A DNA stretch of 64,000 nt from the NCBI RefSeq assembly GCF_019923725.1, contig NZ_JAHXRI010000006.1:625696-689695 (forward strand), given 5' to 3'. Shown here one piece after another: positions 53,917 to 62,112 of the stretch. The notes beneath the pieces were generated by a model. That model was not told where the DNA came from and did no database searches. It saw nothing but the letters and a program-made list of their open reading frames with translations. Each line of letters begins with the position of its first letter. Within the stretch, counting starts at the first letter, position 1. The position numbers and the translations under genes were made by a program. Source of the stretch: Zwartia hollandica (GTDB lineage Bacteria; Pseudomonadota; Gammaproteobacteria; Burkholderiales; Burkholderiaceae_B).

Positions 53917-53982
53917 ATGGCACTATTAGAGTCAATATCACCATTGTATGAATCATTGCGTCCACTCAAGGGAAAATTATGA
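53917..53982 (+). CDS. possible 21-residue leader peptide overlapping the dps start
   Basis: ATG at 53917 is preceded by GAGG at normal spacing and opens a 21-codon frame. Its TGA overlaps the dps ATG (ATGA). The peptide [20 protein letters not shown] has no recognised family. It would couple translation to dps. This is short, so chance is possible. Confidence 0.3.
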   Translation: MALLESISPLYESLRPLKGKL

Positions 53983-54470
53983 ACAGCAAAGCAAAAAAAA
54001 CCGTGATAGATATTGGCATTAGCGAAAAAGACCGCAAAGCGATTGCTAAGGGACTATCAGAGCTTTTGGCTGATAGCTATTCCTTATATTTGATGACGCA
54101 TAACTTCCATTGGAATGTGAAGGGTCCGATGTTTAACACCCTTCACACCATGTTCATGGCTCAATATACAGAGCAGTGGGCAGCACTTGATTTAATAGCG
54201 GAACGAATCAGGGCGCTTGGAGAGCCGGCACCGGGTACTTATAAGGAGCTATCAAAACTAACCTCTATCAAAGAAATTGACGGAGTGCCCAAGGCAATGG
54301 ATATGGTCAAGTATCTTGTCAAGGCTCAGGAGGCTACTGCGAGAACTGCTCGTAAACTGTTCCCCGTCGTTGAAAAAGCAAACGATCAACCTACAGCAGA
54401 TCTGCTGACTCAGCGACAAGATATCCATGAAAAAACTGCTTGGATGCTAAGAAGTCTATTAGAAGAGTAG
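53979..54470 (+). CDS. dps: Dps family DNA-protection/ferritin-like protein
   Basis: A 163-residue four-helix ferritin-like protein that forms dodecamers, oxidises Fe2+ with peroxide and shields DNA. The ferroxidase segment [12 protein letters not shown] (His41, His44) and following [20 protein letters not shown] supply the inter-subunit metal site (His, Asp, Glu). The N-terminal lysine-rich tail (MNSKAKK) suggests DNA binding. The start may be coupled to a tiny upstream frame. Another KatG-like peroxide defence gene occurs 10 kb away. Confidence 0.95.
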   Translation: MNSKAKKTVIDIGISEKDRKAIAKGLSELLADSYSLYLMTHNFHWNVKGPMFNTLHTMFMAQYTEQWAALDLIAERIRALGEPAPGTYKELSKLTSIKEIDGVPKAMDMVKYLVKAQEATARTARKLFPVVEKANDQPTADLLTQRQDIHEKTAWMLRSLLEE

Positions 54471-54596
54471 ATCTTTGTATGTGCCACGCGCTATTCTTTA
54501 TACGGTAACGGAATCGCCGCTGGACATTAGCGGGCCAGGGTTTTGACGTCTTTGTTTAAATTAACAATCAGTTTCAACGATAGGCGATAATGAGCA

Positions 54597-55616
54597 ATGC
54601 TCCCATATCCAGAAGCGCTGTGGCAAATCATCTTAATGGCAGTTCTATTGATCACTGCAGTGATCCTTGCTGTCCATCAGGCGGAAGTGATCGCGCATAA
54701 AACAGGCGAACCATTTGGTACTCTTGTTTTAGCGTTATGCGTCACAATCATTGAGGTCGCTTTAATTGTTTCAATTATGTTGTCGGCAGATGAGGAAGGC
54801 GCCGTAATCGCTCGCGATGCTGTTTTTGCCACTGTCATGATTGTCATGAATGGCATTATTGGTATATCGATATTTTTAGGTGGCTTACGGCACCGCGTTT
54901 TGTCGTTTCGCATTGAGGGCAGTAACTCGAGCTTGACCGTCTTGATTGCACTGGCAGTTCTGACCCTGGTAATGCCTAATTTTACGACTACAACGCTAGG
55001 TCCTACCTTTTCAGATAGTCAATTGATATTTGCTGGCGTTCTGTCTTTAGTACTGTACGTTACCTATGTTTTCGTTCAAACAATACGGCATCGTGACTAT
55101 TTTTTGCAACAACGGGAAGCTGAGTCTGCGCATCCCATCAGCCATACTTCCCCTCCTTCGAATGCAAAAACACTTGTCAGCGGCATTCTATTGCTGATTT
55201 CGTTAATTTCAGTGATTCTCCTAGCCAAGGCTCTGAGCCCGTCTATTGAACTAGCAATCGACAAAATGGGTGCGCCACGCGCGGTCGTGGGAATTGCCAT
55301 CGCCTTACTCGTCTTGTTGCCCGAGGGTGTCGCGGCGACGCGTGCTGCAATCGATAATCGGCTGCAGACCAGCTTGAATTTATCCCTTGGTTCGGCTTTA
55401 GCAAGTATTGGACTCACTATTCCAGCCGTTGCTTTCGTTTCGATCTTGTTTGATTTGCCCATAAGCTTGGGTGTCGATGCATTAGGTATGACTTTTTTAG
55501 GACTGACGTTTTTACTAAGCATCTTAACGATCGCGGTCGGTCGTGCAACGATACTTCAAGGCGCAGTGCATTTAGTAGTATTTGCAGCGTATCTCTTTTT
55601 GAGTCTGGTCCCTTAA
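54597..55616 (+). CDS. calcium/sodium:proton antiporter, ChaA-like (CaCA family)
   Basis: A 339-residue inner-membrane exchanger with about 11 helices in two inverted halves. The alpha-1 repeat TGEPFGTLVLALCVTIIEVALI and alpha-2 repeat LVLLPEGVAATRAAIDNRLQ (both slightly longer in full) hold the ion-binding Glu residues. Length is close to E. coli ChaA (366 aa). It exports Ca2+, K+ or Na+ in exchange for protons. It lies 126 bp after dps. Confidence 0.92.
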   Translation: MLPYPEALWQIILMAVLLITAVILAVHQAEVIAHKTGEPFGTLVLALCVTIIEVALIVSIMLSADEEGAVIARDAVFATVMIVMNGIIGISIFLGGLRHRVLSFRIEGSNSSLTVLIALAVLTLVMPNFTTTTLGPTFSDSQLIFAGVLSLVLYVTYVFVQTIRHRDYFLQQREAESAHPISHTSPPSNAKTLVSGILLLISLISVILLAKALSPSIELAIDKMGAPRAVVGIAIALLVLLPEGVAATRAAIDNRLQTSLNLSLGSALASIGLTIPAVAFVSILFDLPISLGVDALGMTFLGLTFLLSILTIAVGRATILQGAVHLVVFAAYLFLSLVP

Positions 55617-55863
55617 AAACTGCTCAGCAAATGATTGAGTATTCAGAATTTTGGGATGAGATCAGTAGCAGGCAGCACCGCTCAAATTCAAGAGGGCCGA
55701 CTAAATTTACAGAACCCCCTCATAAGAAACGTTGAGACTAATTGGTTATAAAGAAATTATAAGAATGTCGTTTTGATTTTGAAGAGTTTTTATTATGCTG
55801 TCGGATTGTCCGGATATGCCGTTCCGGATAGCGTTTGTGTAACCGGCATCGTAAAGATGAGAC

Positions 55864-56844
55864 ATGTCGAAAATTTATGTGATCCATGAGAACTCCGCGT
55901 GGGTGGAGCCGTTACAAGTAGCTTTTCGCGAGCTGGAATTACCTTACGAGGAGTGGTTTCTGGACGAGGGCAAACTGGATTTGTCCGTGCCTCCGCCCGA
56001 GGGAGTTTTTTACAATCGTATGAGTGCTTCATCGCACACTCGCGATCACCGCTTCGCGCCGGAATACACGGCAGCAGTGTTGTCTTGGCTTGAGGCTCAC
56101 GGTCGGCGTGTTGTGAACAGCAGCCGCGCGCTGCAGCTTGAAATTAGCAAGGTCGCACAGTATGTTTCTTTGCAGAATTACGGGATCAAGACCCCTCTCA
56201 CCATCGCTGCAGTCGGCAAGCAGCACATCATCGAAGCCGCCCGCCAGATGACGGGTTCGTTCATCACCAAACATAATCGCGCAGGCAAAGGGCTAGGCGT
56301 AAAACTTTTCCATCATATCGATGCCCTGCAAGACTATGTGGGCAGCGCACAGTTCGAGCCCTCCATCGACGGCATCACGTTGATCCAGGAATACATTCGC
56401 GCGCCGCTGCCATACATTACGCGTGTCGAATTTGTAGGCGGCAATTTTCTTTATGCCGTGCGCGTTGATACTTCGCTAGGATTTGAGCTCTGTCCGGCGG
56501 ACGTCTGCCAGATTGGTGATGTTTTTTGTCCGGTGGGTGAAACTGCTCCCGAAACGCCTGCGCCACGCTTTCAGATCATCGAGGGTTTTGCTCACCCCAT
56601 CATCAAGCGTTATCAGCGCTTCATCGCCGAAAACGGAATAGGGATTGCCGGTATTGAGTTTATTGTTGACGAGAGAGGTGAGGTCTACACCTACGATGTC
56701 AATACGAATACCAACTACAACAGCGACGCCGAAGCGGCAGCTGGGCTTTACGGTATGCGTGCGATTGCCCGATATCTTGGGCAGCAGTTGTATGAGCTGA
56801 ATGCCCGCCGGGAAAGTGTTCACACGTCTGCAGCTATTGCCTAA
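55864..56844 (+). CDS. ATP-grasp domain ligase, RimK/glutathione-synthetase-like
   Basis: A 326-residue ATP-grasp enzyme. ITKHNRAGKGLGVKLFHH near residues 133-150 is the ATP-binding loop, ITLIQEYIRAP the second, and GIEFIVDERGEVYTYDVNTNTNYN at about 260-283 the Mg/ATP-binding Asp/Asn cluster of RimK-type ligases. It should join an acid to an amine with ATP; partner substrates are unknown. By eye it is richer in G+C than the Dps and antiporter genes before it, and it ends 24 bp from a tRNA fragment, so recent transfer is possible. Confidence 0.85.
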   Translation: MSKIYVIHENSAWVEPLQVAFRELELPYEEWFLDEGKLDLSVPPPEGVFYNRMSASSHTRDHRFAPEYTAAVLSWLEAHGRRVVNSSRALQLEISKVAQYVSLQNYGIKTPLTIAAVGKQHIIEAARQMTGSFITKHNRAGKGLGVKLFHHIDALQDYVGSAQFEPSIDGITLIQEYIRAPLPYITRVEFVGGNFLYAVRVDTSLGFELCPADVCQIGDVFCPVGETAPETPAPRFQIIEGFAHPIIKRYQRFIAENGIGIAGIEFIVDERGEVYTYDVNTNTNYNSDAEAAAGLYGMRAIARYLGQQLYELNARRESVHTSAAIA

Positions 56845-56867
56845 CCGCAGGGGTTTTTAGGTTCAGA

Positions 56868-56906
56868 TGGTGGCTCGGGGCGGAATCGAACCACCCATCA
56901 CAAGGC
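56868..56906 (-). repeat. 3' end of a tRNA gene (probably tRNA-Phe), attachment-site-like remnant
   Basis: Read on the minus strand the sequence ends with an intact T-arm (GGTGG, loop TTCGATT, CCGCC), acceptor half CCGAGCC, discriminator A and CCA. The matching 5' acceptor GGCTCGG and the D- and anticodon arms are missing, so this is only a fragment. The wording resembles beta-proteobacterial tRNA-Phe. tRNA 3' ends are classic integrase attachment sites. Confidence 0.7.
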
Positions 56907-56958
56907 AGCCCGAAGGCTACTTTGTTGCTCCTGAGATAATGGCTAAAGCGACTGATTA

Positions 56959-59900
56959 TTAAAACTGCACCTTCAGTCCCACATTGACTGTACCCATTGC
57001 CTGGCCGCTGCGCGCCTCACCGGAGATGCCTGCATAGGCAAAGGTGTTCTCAGACATCTTGGCTGTGCCGTATAATCCTGCTTGTACAAACGCGGTGCCT
57101 GCTTTCGGTGTGGTGATGTTGGTGTTAATGCCTGCGAGCGATGCATTGAGTGTGGGATTCAACAGTCCCGAGGAGTCTGCACCCACGCCTACGTAAGCAC
57201 GATAAGTGTGCTTGGCCGTCATGGGATTGTTGTCCTTGGAGCCCGCAGCCAAGCCGATCACCCCGCGCACGCCGTTTCCGGTGTAGCCCTTAACACTCAA
57301 CGCCGAGGCCACATCACCCTCATTGATACTAGATTGCGTAACCATCTGCCAGGTAACACGGGCAAAAGGTGTGATCCTGAACTGATCCATATCGATTGGA
57401 CGACTCACACCAAGACTGAGCATGGCATCATTGCCAGAGACCGACTTGCTCTTGAACCCATTGCTCAAGCCAGAGACATCACCACGTGACAAATCGCTTG
57501 AGTTCAGACCAATACTTGCCATGGCATCGACGGTGTAGTCCTGAACAGACATCTTGCCGTAGGCAAAAATCGCCCCTTGTTGGATGGTGCCAGAGCCGTA
57601 TGTTGGGTTCAAATTGGTATTAGACAGAGCCAAACCGCCACCGATCCTCATGTCATTTGAGGTCTGGAAGTCTGAACCAAACACTAATTGATACAGATTA
57701 CTGCTCCAGCCACCCGAGTGGCCATCGCTTGAACGATTACCCTTCTGATACGCCAGATCACCCCAGACATTACCATTCGAGAATGACTTTGCATCTGCAT
57801 TTGGATTAACACTAGAGTTAGATCCAACCGCTGCGCTAGGTGCTCCACCCGAGATCGCTGTTTGCGAGTGAGCCATAAGTGCGGTGTTGCCTGCGGGATT
57901 GGTCATCGAGTTAGGAAGACTAATGCCCATGGTGTCGCCCAATCTCGCCATCACTGCTTTTTGAGCACGCTGTGTGCTTTGTGCAATCACAGCAACCGTG
58001 GCTGCGTAGACTTCACCCGCTAGGCTTTGCGTAAATGATGCCAAACTTGTTAAGCTCTGGTTGTATGTTGCATACAATAATTGATCTTGCGCAGTCGTTG
58101 ACGTGCCAGCCTGCACTGCTAAGATCATCGTATCCAAGGCACCACCAACTGATTGAGCATTTTTGTTACCCGACAACGAAGAAATCGTCGTTTTATAGGA
58201 CGTGGGGATTACGGCCAGATCAACGCTGTTGCTGCCCGCCATGTTGTAGAACGGTAAGAACTGCGTGCCTGCTGCAAGCTCTGCGGGTTGCGTGATGGCT
58301 GAGAATTTACCCGAGATACCACCGTCCGCTCTCACCATACGGAAACGATCGCCCAGCACTGGTGTGTATGGTGTGCTGCCATAACCCGACTCTGATGCAT
58401 TGAAAAGATTAGATAAACGAGGGGTTAAAGTCGAACCCGAGTTGATGATGAACTGTCCACCGGTGATGTTCAATGCAGAGTAGTAGCCCGTTGCACCAAC
58501 AGGAGTCGCACTGGTGGCTTGCGCACGACCTGCGATATCTTGCATGTAAATTGAGCCAGCATTCATGGTAACGGTGTTGGTCGCTGCGAGATAGCCCGGC
58601 GAGTTGCCAGGCTTGAGATTACCCGCCACGGTGAGCTGGCCATTTATCGTGCCCGTGCCCATCAGTGTTGCGCCTGAAGACACCAAAACATTACCAAAGC
58701 CTGTAGGAGAGGCGCCTGAAACAGACAAGGTGCCCGACGAGACGGTCGTCCCGCCTGTGTAGGTATTGGCACCCGTCAGAATTAGCGTGCCAGTGTTTTG
58801 TTTGACGAGGCTGCCGGTGCCCGACATGACGCCGGAGTATGTACCTTGTGTCGCTTGATCAAATACCACTTGGCTGTTGTTGAGAATGGCGCCTTGGAGG
58901 CTCGTGGTGTTGCCCTGTAGTACGCCTGACGAAACTGTGGTCCCACCTGAGTAGGTGTTAGCACCCGTCAAAATCGTAGTTCCAACACCATTAAATATTA
59001 GTCCACCAGATCCAGAAAACACACCCGATAATATGGCTGATCCTGTTGTCGGGGCAGTGATTATGCTTGTAGAGTCTACAGAAAAGTTCTGGCTTGATTG
59101 GTCCCCATTGCTTAACGCGAGGGTACCACCGGCCATAATCAAAGTGGGTTCGCCAGAAAGCTGACTTAACGTGACGGTCTCACCGCTGACAATATTGAGT
59201 TTGCAAACTTGGCAAGCTGTGATCGTCAGCCCCCAGATATTCAAGGCAGGGTCGGTCAGAGTCAAGAGATACGAATAAATACTCGTCACACCGCTGAAGC
59301 TAGTCAGACCAGGTAGACCTAACTGAGTCGCTGAGATACCAGTTAAAACAGAAGCAAATGTTGTATTGATGATCGAACGACTCGTTGTCGAAAGCGAGGA
59401 AATACCAAAAGTAGTGGTGCCGATACCGTTAGTGACCGCCAACTGCCCATAATGATTCGCGCTGTTAATAATGATGTTGTAGTTGGCGGGTAAATTGGAT
59501 GTGTAAGTCAGCGCCCTAGTAGACGGGGATGTGCCATCACCCCCTTGGGCGTTGTTGAGTGTATTAATCGCTCCGGACGCCGCGGCGATACCGTGGTTGG
59601 ACATACCCACGGTGATCGAGCCTGAGTTGGTGATCGTAGCGTTGGCGCCTGTGGCATAGATACCGGAGTTGTTCGACCCCGTGGTGCTGATCGAGCCATT
59701 GTTGGTGATCGTGATGCCGTTACCTCTGAGATCTATGCCGTTGCTGAACCCACCCGTGGTGCTGATCGAGCCATTGTTTGTGATCGTGGTAGCGGTACCT
59801 CTAGCATCGATGCCGAAGCCGTATTGGCCCGTGGTGCTGATAGAGCCTGAGTTGGTGATCGAGGCGTTGGCGCCAGTGGCATAGATGCCAACGCTGCTCG

Positions 59901-60381
59901 GCCCCGTGGTGCGGATTGAGCCTGAGTTGGTGATCGTGGCGTTGGCGCCTGTGGCATAGATGCCTTCGCCGTCATACTGTGCGGTGCTAATCGAGCCCGA
60001 GTTAGTAATTGTGGTGTTCGCGCCTGTGGCATAGATGCCGTAGCTGAATTGGCCCGTAGTGCTGATCGAGCCCGTGTTGATGATTGTTGTGGGGCTTCCC
60101 GAAAAGGTGTTAATGCCCCAACTGAATGAGCCTGCAGTGCTGATCGCACCTGCGTTGGTGATTGTCAGGTTGTCGCCTGAAGCCTCGATACCTAACCTTT
60201 GCGGTCCGTTGGTGTTGATAATACCGGACGCCGTGACCGTCACGTTGCCAGAGCCCTCATTATTTTGGGTTGTATCTACAGTTCCAGTCACGGTAATGTT
60301 TGCGGCGAAGGCTGGCACCGCTGTTAATCCACCAAACGCCAGCAAGTTGACGAGAAAATATTTGACGGGTGAGGGGGGCAT
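56959..60381 (-). CDS. autotransporter adhesin-like protein with passenger repeats and beta-barrel
   Basis: A 1140-residue type Va secreted protein. Signal peptide 1-27 (FGGLTAVPAFAA). Residues 58-258 hold eight tandem repeats of about 25 residues with GIYATGANATITNSGSIST as consensus, a beta-helix type passenger. Autotransporter-associated PATR motifs (ILTGANTYSGGTTVSSG and ILTGANTYTGGTTVSSG) lie at about 470-560. The translocator barrel occupies about 860-1140 and ends in Phe (VGLKVQF). A Cys pair, ACQVCK, sits mid-passenger. It probably makes a surface adhesin. It is next to the tRNA fragment and followed by a gene-poor gap. Confidence 0.9.
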   Translation of the reverse strand: MPPSPVKYFLVNLLAFGGLTAVPAFAANITVTGTVDTTQNNEGSGNVTVTASGIINTNGPQRLGIEASGDNLTITNAGAISTAGSFSWGINTFSGSPTTIINTGSISTTGQFSYGIYATGANTTITNSGSISTAQYDGEGIYATGANATITNSGSIRTTGPSSVGIYATGANASITNSGSISTTGQYGFGIDARGTATTITNNGSISTTGGFSNGIDLRGNGITITNNGSISTTGSNNSGIYATGANATITNSGSITVGMSNHGIAAASGAINTLNNAQGGDGTSPSTRALTYTSNLPANYNIIINSANHYGQLAVTNGIGTTTFGISSLSTTSRSIINTTFASVLTGISATQLGLPGLTSFSGVTSIYSYLLTLTDPALNIWGLTITACQVCKLNIVSGETVTLSQLSGEPTLIMAGGTLALSNGDQSSQNFSVDSTSIITAPTTGSAILSGVFSGSGGLIFNGVGTTILTGANTYSGGTTVSSGVLQGNTTSLQGAILNNSQVVFDQATQGTYSGVMSGTGSLVKQNTGTLILTGANTYTGGTTVSSGTLSVSGASPTGFGNVLVSSGATLMGTGTINGQLTVAGNLKPGNSPGYLAATNTVTMNAGSIYMQDIAGRAQATSATPVGATGYYSALNITGGQFIINSGSTLTPRLSNLFNASESGYGSTPYTPVLGDRFRMVRADGGISGKFSAITQPAELAAGTQFLPFYNMAGSNSVDLAVIPTSYKTTISSLSGNKNAQSVGGALDTMILAVQAGTSTTAQDQLLYATYNQSLTSLASFTQSLAGEVYAATVAVIAQSTQRAQKAVMARLGDTMGISLPNSMTNPAGNTALMAHSQTAISGGAPSAAVGSNSSVNPNADAKSFSNGNVWGDLAYQKGNRSSDGHSGGWSSNLYQLVFGSDFQTSNDMRIGGGLALSNTNLNPTYGSGTIQQGAIFAYGKMSVQDYTVDAMASIGLNSSDLSRGDVSGLSNGFKSKSVSGNDAMLSLGVSRPIDMDQFRITPFARVTWQMVTQSSINEGDVASALSVKGYTGNGVRGVIGLAAGSKDNNPMTAKHTYRAYVGVGADSSGLLNPTLNASLAGINTNITTPKAGTAFVQAGLYGTAKMSENTFAYAGISGEARSGQAMGTVNVGLKVQF
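59608..60210 (-). repeat. tandem 75-bp coding repeats in the autotransporter passenger
   Basis: Eight units of about 75 bp (one is 78), each encoding a 25-residue beta-helix turn ending TITNSGSIST or a near variant. DNA similarity between units is high in the conserved half, so slippage or recombination could change repeat number. Confidence 0.85.
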
Positions 60382-60558
60382 GGTGACTAGTCACTCTCTA
60401 TTAGAGTTACGAAATAAACATCGCGTATGCTTACGGGAATCCACCTGCTTAATGACTCGCATCTTGACTTTAATCAGGATCTACAGCTAAAAAATTCGTA
60501 ATACATTAACACACGGGTTCACAGTTCGTGACGTGTCTTTGAACTCCTTAGCGGACGG

Positions 60559-60860
60559 TCAGTTCTGAAGGAGTTTTAGCTGAAAGTCTGTTTCAACTTG
60601 TAACCATCCTGTCTCGTGAATCAACGCTGCCGTAACTGAACGCTCGAGGTTTCGTCCGTTCAAAAGGACGTCGCCAACCTGCAAGCCATGTGCTCGGTAT
60701 GAAGATAAGCCCCCAAAAGCAAAAACTCTCCTCTGGCGCGAGCCCGCAGCCGCTCAAAGAAAGCGGGTGTAATTGGATCGCAGAACGGTGAATTTAGGCC
60801 GGCTAGCAATTGCTCCCGGAGCCAAGCTCGGTCTTGTTGAGCTTGGTAAATTAGCCCTAA
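60559..60860 (-). pseudogene. decayed coding remnant in two frames, family unknown
   Basis: The 674-bp gap 60382-61055 has no intact gene. On the minus strand one frame reads from about 60860 to 60690 (Gln/Leu/Arg-rich, ending near GEFLLLGAYLHTEHM) and a second frame continues to a stop at 60559, with GLQVGDVLLNGRNLE and LIHETGWLQVETDFQLKL. The change of frame in the middle suggests a frameshifted C-terminal remnant. The parent family was not recognised. The rest of the gap shows nothing else except the palindrome near 61021. Confidence 0.35.
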
Positions 60861-61020
60861 TCATGACCAAAGGAACAAGGTTCTGAATACGTTGGATTGT
60901 ATTTTTCGACGATACGCCTGAAATGTGAGGCTAAGACGTGTCTATAAAACTAGTAGCGATTCACTGCAACCAAAAAAATCTTGCAAGGAGGAAAAAACTC
61001 CACTAGCATGATCCTGCAGA

Positions 61021-61036
61021 TGTAGTGAACACTACA
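61021..61036. promoter_or_regulatory. perfect 16-bp palindrome upstream of the TAXI-TRAP operon
   Basis: TGTAGTG-AA-CACTACA lies 19 bp before the TAXI start codon and 4 bp before its AAAGGAG ribosome binding site. The symmetry and place suggest a repressor operator, for example of a GntR/FCD-type regulator, or a hairpin controlling translation. No regulator gene is in the window. Confidence 0.5.
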
Positions 61037-61055
61037 TAAAAAAGGAGCTAACGCC

Positions 61056-62042
61056 ATGATCACGACTCGTCTCATCGCAGGACTGTTCTCTAGTGTTGTA
61101 TTGCTTACTAGCCAATTTTCATATGCCAATCCCATCGCTCCAGAAAAAGTAACGCTCGCCGGCGGATCGGTTGGAGGGGCGTGGAGTGCAATTGGCACCG
61201 TCATCGGGGAAACCCTTCGAAAGGAGTACCCAGGCACCTCGTTTACTTATGAACCTGGCCGAGAATCTGGAAACGTTGTCCTCGTATCGCAAGGTAAGGT
61301 TCAACTAGGGATTGCACACGCTCAGTTCGCGAAGCGCGCCTTAGAAGGACTCGATCCCTTTAAACAGCCTCTTAGCGATTTGCGCGCGATCGCAATGATT
61401 GACCCTCAAGCGGCTGTTCAGATTTTTGCGAGAACCGCGTCAGGGATAACGAGTATTGAGCAAATCCGCGACAAGAAAATGCCAGTGCGTGTAGCCTTGA
61501 ACTCGAAAGGCACACTGATGGCGATTACCGGGGAACAAATTTTTGAAGCCTATGGCTTCTCAGTCAAAGATATCGAAAGTTGGGGCGGACGTGTCAACTA
61601 TGTTGCTTACAACACGGGACTCGACCAGGTCAAGAACGGTCAAATCGATTTAATCATCAACATGCTTGCATTTCCCTCCAGTCAGGTAGTGAGTGCTGCA
61701 CGTGACACTCCACTCAAAATGCTTGGCTTGAGCCCTGCCGCAATTAAAACTCTCAATACAAAGCTCGGAACTGCGACAATTGATGTGCCTGGCAACACCT
61801 ACTCCTTTGAGCCGGTAGCAATTCAAACTGTTAGAGGTAGCGTAGTTGTTGTTGCCTCCGCAAAAATGAAGGATAGCGAAGCACAAGCAATCGTTGAAGC
61901 GATGCTCAAAAATTTTGCTTTCCTTCAAAAAGCACATGCCACACTTGCTCGTTTGACTCCTGAAAGTCTGGCGCAAACGGCACCTCTCGCGCTGCATCCC
62001 GGCGCAGCGGCAGCCTATAAAAAAGCCGGTCTAATTAAGTGA
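61056..62042 (+). CDS. TAXI family TRAP transporter solute-binding subunit
   Basis: A 328-residue periplasmic receptor. Signal peptide 1-24 (ending FSYAN), then VTLAGGSVGGAWSAIGTVIG, the opening of TAXI proteins, and ESGNVVLVSQGKVQLGIAHA, the GxxxN..xxxxG..D/H pattern. It captures a solute (in this family glutamate, 2-oxoglutarate or related acids) and passes it to the fused permease. AAAGGAG ribosome binding site 8 bp upstream. It is 70 bp ahead of the permease gene in one operon. Confidence 0.93.
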   Translation: MITTRLIAGLFSSVVLLTSQFSYANPIAPEKVTLAGGSVGGAWSAIGTVIGETLRKEYPGTSFTYEPGRESGNVVLVSQGKVQLGIAHAQFAKRALEGLDPFKQPLSDLRAIAMIDPQAAVQIFARTASGITSIEQIRDKKMPVRVALNSKGTLMAITGEQIFEAYGFSVKDIESWGGRVNYVAYNTGLDQVKNGQIDLIINMLAFPSSQVVSAARDTPLKMLGLSPAAIKTLNTKLGTATIDVPGNTYSFEPVAIQTVRGSVVVVASAKMKDSEAQAIVEAMLKNFAFLQKAHATLARLTPESLAQTAPLALHPGAAAAYKKAGLIK

Positions 62043-62112
62043 TGTCGCATCGGGCAATTCGTGATTCGGATTGCCCAGCGTCGAAACAATCTAGTACTCG
62101 CGTGAGGCAAAC

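Noticed and set aside
56868-56960. Complete tRNA gene
   Set aside because: No GGCTCGG 5' acceptor, D-arm or anticodon arm can be found upstream on the minus strand; only the 3' part is present.
59608-60210. CRISPR-like array
   Set aside because: The repeats are contiguous, in frame and without unique spacers; they encode autotransporter passenger turns.
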